Source of the DNA: Candidatus Babeliales bacterium
Lineage (GTDB): Bacteria > Babelota > Babeliae > Babelales > JACPOV01
DNA length: 11,510 nt
Assembly: GCA_020050475.1 (NCBI GenBank)
Contig: JAGVKP010000059.1
Location: 1-11,510, forward strand
Direction of reading: 5' to 3'
The notes below the pieces were generated by a model that was given only the letters and a program-made list of their open reading frames with translations, made no database searches and had not been told where the DNA came from. The position numbers were made by a program, and so were the translations under genes. Within the stretch, counting starts at the first letter, position 1. Each line of letters opens with the position of its first letter. This document shows, piece by piece, positions 6,877-11,510 of this stretch.

Positions 6877-7191
6877 ATGAATTACGTTAAATTGGGAATA
6901 GTTGCTCTCTTTTTTCACGTAATAGTAGTTGCCGGAGGTTTTGGCAGTGGCGATGAAAATAGGACACATCCGCTTGATGAGAGCTCATTTGCGTATCAAT
7001 TTCGCGCCGCTAGTATCCCGCACATTCCGCACGGACTGGTAGCTGTCGTTCCTGCAGCGCTGGTCATGCAGCCGCTTGGCAATTTTTCGGTGAGCACCGC
7101 CGTATTTCCGCATGCAACTGGCGGTGAGCTAATGCCAAAAATAGTGGAGTACGTTGTCTGCTGTTGCGAATGTGTGCCGGATGAAGACTAA
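6877..7191 (+). CDS. Small secreted protein with a C-terminal CCCEC cluster
   Basis: I do not recognise this 104-residue protein. Residues 1-20 (MNYVKLGIVALFFHVIVVAG) form a typical signal peptide. The mature part is rich in Ala, Pro, Val and His and has no clear domain. All four Cys residues lie close together near the end (95, 96, 97, 99), before an acidic PDED tail. I choose ATG 6877 because GGAG (6861-6864) lies upstream, although 12 bases is a long spacing. A TTG at 6859 would put six residues ahead of the signal peptide and cover that site. It follows the hydrolase gene by 42 bp on the same strand and ends 8 bp from the convergent dcd. The signal peptide argues that it is real, but a short decayed gene remains possible. 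Confidence 0.55.
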   Translation: MNYVKLGIVALFFHVIVVAGGFGSGDENRTHPLDESSFAYQFRAASIPHIPHGLVAVVPAALVMQPLGNFSVSTAVFPHATGGELMPKIVEYVVCCCECVPDED

Positions 7192-7199
7192 TTAAAAGT

Positions 7200-7715
7200 T
7201 TAAAGCTCAGTGTATAAAAGGCTTGCCTGTATACCGGTATTATTCTGATATTTGCCGGAGACGTACCGATCAAATTCCCCTTCAATCGTATGATAAAAAA
7301 TCTGACAAATTTCTACACCTGCATAAATGCGTATTGGTTGCACACAAAATATTTCAAGTGTCCAAAAGCCGCTGAACCCGACATCGCCAAATCCGGCCGT
7401 GATGTGAATGAAAAGCCCCAGTCGTGCAATTGATGAGCGACCCTCAATAAGCGGAACAAGATTTTCTGTTTTGGTGTGTTCGACGGTTCTACCAAGATAC
7501 AGGGTGCCGGGATTGAGCAGAAGTCCTTCAGCCGGAATGGTGAGCGGCGTGGTATCATTTTTCTTTTTCATATCAAGCGGCGGCTGTTGATATATCAATA
7601 GCTCATGATGAAGCTTGAGATTGTAGCTATTCGGATTGAGCTGTTTTTCATTGAACGGGCTGATATGAATATCAGTTCCCAATCGTTTTTTGATCTCTTT
7701 GCCTGAAAGTATCAT
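7200..7715 (-). CDS. dcd: dCTP deaminase
   Basis: A 171-residue protein of the dCTP deaminase/dUTPase trimer family, which turns dCTP into dUTP (or dUMP in bifunctional members) for thymidylate synthesis. It starts with the family's usual MILSGKEI. It has the LNPNSYNLKL segment (26-35), the phosphate-binding EGRSSIARLG (91-100), the THITAGFGDVGFSG-like turn (about 103-116) and the catalytic Glu121 in TLEI. The C-terminal GKYQNNTGIQAS (154-165) closes over the nucleotide. The HITAGF wording resembles bifunctional DCD-DUT enzymes as much as the monofunctional E. coli type, so I leave the product open. It is the last gene of the minus-strand operon. Its first 44 bp overlap the end of the ABC ATPase gene in another frame, with no strong Shine-Dalgarno, which suggests coupled translation. 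Confidence 0.93.
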   Translation of the reverse strand: MILSGKEIKKRLGTDIHISPFNEKQLNPNSYNLKLHHELLIYQQPPLDMKKKNDTTPLTIPAEGLLLNPGTLYLGRTVEHTKTENLVPLIEGRSSIARLGLFIHITAGFGDVGFSGFWTLEIFCVQPIRIYAGVEICQIFYHTIEGEFDRYVSGKYQNNTGIQASLLYTEL

Positions 7716-8364
7716 CGGTGTATCTTTGGTTAAAAGGCGCTGGTGTAATAACGACGCGATTATTTTCTAAAAGCATAATTGAATTTGTACCAGGTGCCAA
7801 ATAACGGTGTGCGACATAGATAATCGTGGTATGGCCAGACCAGTCAAAAAAAAAGTTCTCGAATGCTGAAAAAAAATTAGCATCGATTCCGGAAAAAGGT
7901 TCGTCAAGCAAAAGGAGATCTGGCTTTTGAATCAGGGCTTGCGCAAGCATCACTCGTTGTCGCATGCCAAACGAAAGCTGACCGATGGCAGATCTTTGAA
8001 GATTATCCAGATCAAAAAACTCGAGTGCTTTTGGTACTGCGTTATCGTAATCAACTCCGGCCCATGCGCAGGTATACTGCATGATCGCCGCGACGGTCAA
8101 AAAATCTGGCAGATGGCAAGTTGGCGGTACGTAAACTATGTTGTCAGTTGCACGAATGATACTGCCGCTTGTTGGTCTTAAAAATCCGGCAATAATTTTA
8201 AGAAGCGTCGACTTTCCCGAGCCGTTTGCGCCAGCGAGTGCATACACCTGCCGCGGAGCAATCGAAAAATTGCATGACGAAATAATCTCTTTTGAGCAAG
8301 ACCACCAATGTTTGCGGTAGATAAAGCCCAGATTGCTTACGGTAAGTAAGGAGGTACTCTTCAT
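7672..8364 (-). CDS. ABC transporter ATP-binding protein
   Basis: A single ABC ATPase domain of 230 residues. It has Walker A GANGSGKST (45-53), signature LSFGMRQR (130-137), Walker B LLLLDEP (150-156, Asp154 and Glu155), D-loop SGID and H-loop His186 in YVAHR. The Q-loop is unusual: where YVPQ is expected the sequence is YVPPTCHL, so the Gln that contacts metal and couples to the membrane domain is missing. The LSxGMRQR signature resembles ABC-2 and CcmA-type exporters. No membrane-domain gene is adjacent, so the partner must be encoded elsewhere and the substrate is unknown. Its ATG overlaps the ktrA stop as ATGA (8361-8364), implying translational coupling to ktrA. The 3' end overlaps dcd by 44 bp. 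Confidence 0.93.
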   Translation of the reverse strand: MKSTSLLTVSNLGFIYRKHWWSCSKEIISSCNFSIAPRQVYALAGANGSGKSTLLKIIAGFLRPTSGSIIRATDNIVYVPPTCHLPDFLTVAAIMQYTCAWAGVDYDNAVPKALEFFDLDNLQRSAIGQLSFGMRQRVMLAQALIQKPDLLLLDEPFSGIDANFFSAFENFFFDWSGHTTIIYVAHRYLAPGTNSIMLLENNRVVITPAPFNQRYTDDTFRQRDQKTIGN

Positions 8365-9002
8365 AATGCGATGACGTGCGCCAGATCTTTATTTGAGCCG
8401 GCGATAATCATCAAATCATCTTCTTGGACAATATAATCTTTGCTGACCGGAACGATATCATTTTCTTTACGTACACCGACGCAGTTGATGCGATAATTTT
8501 CAGTAAGGCCAATTTTTTTTAATGTTTTGCCGACAAAAAGAGCAGGTGCTTTCAGCTGACTGATGGAAAAATTACGCGTGATACGAGAAATAACGCGAAA
8601 CGGAAGACTCAGATTATCAGCAAGACTATTACCTACTTCTCGCTCAGGCAATACGATTTGGTCAGCGCCAATGAGCAGTAATATATCCCGGTGTATTTCA
8701 TTGACGGCGCGCGTAATGACCTGCGGTATGTGTAATTTCTTTTTGAGTAATGCGGTAATCAAAACTGAACCGGCAAAATTTTCTCCCATAGCGACGATAA
8801 CCGTATCCATTTCATCAACGCCGATTGACCGCAATGAAGTTTCGTCATGGACCTGCATGCAAATTGCTTGCGTTATATTATCACGAATCGAAGCGACAAT
8901 CGTTTCGCTGCTATCAACCCCTAAAACTTCCATGCCATTCTCTGCAAGTCGCGTTGCTACCTGATAACCAAATCGGCCGAGCCCCAACACACAAAATTTC
9001 AT
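8361..9002 (-). CDS. ktrA: Potassium uptake regulatory subunit KtrA/TrkA (RCK protein)
   Basis: A 213-residue cytosolic RCK protein. KtrA forms an octameric ring under KtrB and opens or closes it according to bound ATP/ADP or NAD. The N-terminal Rossmann fold shows GLGRFG (7-12) and the ribose-binding Asp30 at the end of the second strand (VLGVDSS). Glu120 (VLPE) ends the RCK-N half. The RCK-C half (about 137-213) contains the typical GKTLKKIGL segment. One RCK pair of this length matches KtrA rather than the duplicated TrkA of E. coli. A Shine-Dalgarno-like AAAGGGA lies 5 nt or so upstream of the ATG. It begins 19 bp after ktrB, and its stop codon overlaps the start of the ABC ATPase gene. 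Confidence 0.93.
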   Translation of the reverse strand: MKFCVLGLGRFGYQVATRLAENGMEVLGVDSSETIVASIRDNITQAICMQVHDETSLRSIGVDEMDTVIVAMGENFAGSVLITALLKKKLHIPQVITRAVNEIHRDILLLIGADQIVLPEREVGNSLADNLSLPFRVISRITRNFSISQLKAPALFVGKTLKKIGLTENYRINCVGVRKENDIVPVSKDYIVQEDDLMIIAGSNKDLAHVIAL

Positions 9003-9021
9003 AGCTTGTCCCTTTAAAACG

Positions 9022-10356
9022 TTAAGTTAACATGACGCGCTCTTCAGGATACTTGAAATCTGCCGTATCCATTTTCTTCTTGAGCGCGAGTACTACCGTT
9101 AACGATCCAACACGACCAATAATCATAGCGGCGATGATAAAAATTTTCCCAGCAAACGAAAGATGCGGTGTGCCACCAGTATCAAAACCGAGCGTGGTGT
9201 ACGCAGATACGACTTCGATGACAATATTAAAAAAATCCCACCCTTTTTCGGTGATTAACAAGCAAAAAATAGTTGCCGTGATCCATGCTTGACTGAGTGC
9301 AACTATAGAAACTGCCTTGAAAATCTGATCCAGAGGGATACGGCGCCCTTTAATATGTACAAACGGTTGGCCCATAATGGCGCTTTTTATGGTTGCCAAA
9401 AACAGAGCAAACGTAGTTGTCCGAATACCGCTCCCGGTTGATCCAGGAGATGATCCGATAAACGCGATAATAAGAATCATAAATATGGTGGCAGCATTAA
9501 GTTCAAAAGTACTTATGGTGGTAAATCCGGTACTGCGCGAGGAGATTGCATTAAAAAAAGCATTGAGAATACCGAGCGGAGTACTCATGGAGCTCAACGT
9601 ATTATTGCGCTCAAGTACCCAGAAAAGAACAACCGACGTGGAGACAATCAGCAAGGTCATCCATAAAACGATTTTGGTGTGCAATGAAAGATGGCTTCGA
9701 ATGCCAGCACGCCGTAATTTGGCGTATTCCAATAGTTCGTGGAGTGTGATAAAGCCGATCCCTCCCAAAAGCATTAAAACTGACGTCGTTAAAAGCATCG
9801 GCCAACTTGCTTGATAGCTGACCATGCCACTCGGAAAGAGCGTAAGTCCTGCATCGCAAAAGGATGAGACGGCATGAAAAATTGAAAGAAAAAGTGCTTT
9901 TGGTAGTTGATAATCATAAAGAAGGATCGGCAGAAAAATGAGTGCGCCGATAAGCTCGATGGTAAGAGTGAGATTAATAATGAAAAACAGCATGGATTTC
10001 ATATTTTTCCAGGATTCAAACTCCAAAAGTTTACCGGCGAGAATTTGAGCACCCAGGCCAAACTCAATAAAGAGCGACATTAAAAATAATGAGAGCGTAA
10101 TTAAACCGATACCGCCAATCTGCATGAGGCATAAAATGATGCATTGCCCAAATGGCGTAAAGTCAGCCAGCGGTACGGTTAAAAGACCAGTAACGCAGGT
10201 GACTGAAGCGGAGGTGAAAAAAAGATCGATCCAGCTCATCGGCACAAATCGTGCCATCGGGAGCGATAGAAGAAAAGCGCCGATAGTAATGGCGCAGCAT
10301 AATGATATAAGCAGAATGCGACCGGGAGAAAAATGAGCTATTTGGCGCGGAGCCAT
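9022..10356 (-). CDS. ktrB: Potassium uptake membrane subunit KtrB/TrkH
   Basis: A 444-residue inner-membrane protein of the TrkH/KtrB/HKT family. Such proteins have four membrane-pore-membrane repeats around one potassium pathway. All four pore loops are visible: TSASVTCVTGL (48-58), AVSSFCDAGL (162-171), SSRSTGFTT (272-280) and SAYTTLGFDTG (384-394). Each carries the filter Gly (57, 170, 277, 390). The gating loop SSPGSTGSG (302-310) and the IGRVGSLT element (413-420) are present, as is the KtrB-like tail FKYPEERVMLT. Length and tail favour KtrB over the longer TrkH. AAGGA lies about nine bases before the ATG. It lies between the VTT-protein gene (11 bp) and its regulator ktrA (19 bp). The protein should work as a dimer with a KtrA ring. 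Confidence 0.95.
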   Translation of the reverse strand: MAPRQIAHFSPGRILLISLCCAITIGAFLLSLPMARFVPMSWIDLFFTSASVTCVTGLLTVPLADFTPFGQCIILCLMQIGGIGLITLSLFLMSLFIEFGLGAQILAGKLLEFESWKNMKSMLFFIINLTLTIELIGALIFLPILLYDYQLPKALFLSIFHAVSSFCDAGLTLFPSGMVSYQASWPMLLTTSVLMLLGGIGFITLHELLEYAKLRRAGIRSHLSLHTKIVLWMTLLIVSTSVVLFWVLERNNTLSSMSTPLGILNAFFNAISSRSTGFTTISTFELNAATIFMILIIAFIGSSPGSTGSGIRTTTFALFLATIKSAIMGQPFVHIKGRRIPLDQIFKAVSIVALSQAWITATIFCLLITEKGWDFFNIVIEVVSAYTTLGFDTGGTPHLSFAGKIFIIAAMIIGRVGSLTVVLALKKKMDTADFKYPEERVMLT

Positions 10357-10367
10357 CGTACGTTTCC

Positions 10368-10949
10368 TTACCGTAGCTTAAGATAAAGAACAAGAGATAC
10401 AACCAGTAGTAGAAAAAATGCTACTAAGTAAGAAAAATAGCGGTCAATACATTGTTTAATGGTGCTACCGGTATAATGAAGAATGACCGCTATCAAAAAA
10501 AAACGTGCGGTCCGTGCAAGAGCGGAAAACAGAATAAAATAACCAAGCGGAAAGTGTAAAAACCCAGCAGTGAGCGTGAGCAGTTTATATGGTATTGGTA
10601 AAAAACCGCCGATCAAAAGAGCCCAAGCCTGATATTTCTGGCACAAAAGCAGTGCAGAAGCAAACTGCTCAGGATTAAAAAAGACCAGAATCATTTTATG
10701 ACCGATTAGGTCCCAGCAAAAGGCGCCGAGTGCGTAGCCAATGAGCCCTCCGCCTATTGAGGCAAGGGTGGCGACTGATGCAAAATACCAGGAGCGACTG
10801 GGGTACTCCATGCAATAAAGGGCTAATAATGGATCAATCGGAATGAGGATGATCGATTCAATAAAAAAAAGAAATGCAAGGAGCGGAACAGCATGAGGGG
10901 CATGCACCTGCGCGCCCACCCAGTTATAGCACCGGCGAACAAGATTCAT
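10368..10949 (-). CDS. VTT/DedA-family (SNARE-associated) membrane protein
   Basis: A 193-residue inner-membrane protein resembling YqaA/DedA-type VTT-domain proteins. The N-terminal segment FIESIILIPIDP (29-40) has the family's acidic and Pro residues in a re-entrant hairpin. The Gly-rich IGGGLIGYALG (65-75), the second hairpin GGFLPIPYKLLTLTAGF (114-130) and the Arg-containing ARTARFF (145-151) follow. A final hydrophobic helix ends in YLKLR. Relatives move lipids such as undecaprenyl phosphate or phosphatidylethanolamine across membranes, or influence proton-motive-force homeostasis. Which applies here cannot be told. AAAGGAAAG gives a strong ribosome site before ATG 10949. It starts 20 bp after glyS and ends 11 bp before ktrB, so it is probably co-transcribed with both. 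Confidence 0.8.
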   Translation of the reverse strand: MNLVRRCYNWVGAQVHAPHAVPLLAFLFFIESIILIPIDPLLALYCMEYPSRSWYFASVATLASIGGGLIGYALGAFCWDLIGHKMILVFFNPEQFASALLLCQKYQAWALLIGGFLPIPYKLLTLTAGFLHFPLGYFILFSALARTARFFLIAVILHYTGSTIKQCIDRYFSYLVAFFLLLVVSLVLYLKLR

Positions 10950-10969
10950 CAGTTTCTTTCCTTTTTTAT

Positions 10970-11510
10970 TTATCGCATAAGCTTCTGAAGATATTCGTGT
11001 ATGCGATCAAAAGAGATTCTTTCTTGCTGCATCGTATCACGATTGCGCGCGGTGACGCAACCGTCGGTTTCCGATTCAAAATCGTACGTAAAACAGACCG
11101 GTGTCCCGATCTCATCTTGGCGGCGATAGCGTTTACCGATAGATCCTGATTCGTCAATCTGTACCATATAGCCCGCTTTTTTTAGGTCGCGGTAGATTTT
11201 TTCAGTTGCTTCACTCTGCTTTTTAGTAAGCGGCATGAGTGCTGCTTTGATTGGCGCAATGCGCGGATGAAAACGTAAGACCGTACGCAGTTCGCCATCA
11301 GCCATATCTTCGCAATAGGCATCAAAAAAGAGCGTTAAAAATAAACGATCGACGCCAACAGAGCATTCTACGACATGTGGTACATATGAACTTTTGGTTT
11401 GCTCATCAAAAACAGCAAGATCTTTTGATGAACAGTGGGCGTGCTGTTTTAAATCAAAATCAGTACGGTACGCAATTCCTTCAAGTTCCTTCCAGCCAAA
11501 TGGGAACTGA
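10970..11510 (-). CDS. glyS: Glycyl-tRNA synthetase, dimeric type, C-terminal part
   Basis: Only the last 179 codons are inside the window; the frame continues past the right edge. The enzyme joins glycine to tRNA-Gly. The fragment begins with FPFGWKELEGIAYRTDFDL, which is diagnostic of the single-chain dimeric GlyRS also found in Archaea, eukaryotes and many bacteria, not the alpha/beta tetramer. Class II motif 3 follows as VVECSVGVDR, where most members have E-P-S. The anticodon-binding domain begins at VLRFHPRIAPIKAALMPL and ends with FDRIHEYLQKLMR. The domain contains GKRYRRQDEIGTPVCFTYD, with the usual sequence for this fold. It is the first visible gene of the minus-strand operon, so its promoter lies outside the window. 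Confidence 0.96.
   Translation of the reverse strand, partial: QFPFGWKELEGIAYRTDFDLKQHAHCSSKDLAVFDEQTKSSYVPHVVECSVGVDRLFLTLFFDAYCEDMADGELRTVLRFHPRIAPIKAALMPLTKKQSEATEKIYRDLKKAGYMVQIDESGSIGKRYRRQDEIGTPVCFTYDFESETDGCVTARNRDTMQQERISFDRIHEYLQKLMR

Noticed and set aside
9377..9814. A plus-strand open frame of 145 codons opposite ktrB.
   Set aside because: It is the antisense of a clearly functional KtrB with intact pore motifs and shows no features of its own.

Overview
The window is a compact, almost gap-free piece of a bacterial chromosome. It has a moderate AT bias, Shine-Dalgarno sites of the AAGGAG type and sigma70-like promoter elements. The gene content points to a host-associated lineage. 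Bacterial housekeeping genes (mutS, rplU, glyS, dcd, ktrAB) lie among secreted proteins that resemble eukaryotic families: a cytosolic-phospholipase-A2-type lipase and a protein that looks like the mitochondrial NCA2/DGS1 family. My best guess at the source is a protist-associated symbiont such as Candidatus Dependentiae (TM6/Babeliae). This is inference from gene content, not from a phylogenetic marker.

Layout. Bases 1-927 (minus) carry the N-terminal 309 codons of the secreted cPLA2-like phospholipase, which runs off the left edge. It is divergent from mutS (1037-3676, plus). The 3' end of mutS overlaps by 26 bp the 3' end of the minus-strand NCA2-like membrane protein gene (3651-5405). A 225-bp divergent intergenic region (5406-5630) holds a good promoter for the NCA2-like gene, with its -35 inside a perfect dyad, and a possible extended -10 for rplU. 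On the plus strand follow rplU (5631-5993), a secreted alpha/beta hydrolase (6040-6834) and a small secreted protein with a CCCEC tail (6877-7191).

From the right edge back to 7200, all on the minus strand, lies one apparent operon. In transcription order it is glyS (3' end only), a VTT/DedA-type membrane protein, ktrB, ktrA, an orphan ABC ATPase and dcd. Gaps are 20, 11 and 19 bp, then a 4-base ATGA overlap, then a 44-bp overlap. dcd ends 8 bp from the convergent small secreted gene.

How the genes fit together. KtrB and KtrA form a potassium uptake channel and its nucleotide-gated regulatory ring. Dcd supplies dUMP/dUTP for thymidylate synthesis. MutS starts mismatch repair; no mutL is visible. 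GlyRS and L21 serve translation. The cPLA2-like enzyme, the NCA2-like protein and the alpha/beta hydrolase all start with signal-like N-termini, so they probably act in the envelope or outside the cell, plausibly on lipids or at the host interface. I see no tRNA, rRNA, CRISPR array, insertion sequence or attachment site, and no gene-free stretch longer than 225 bp.
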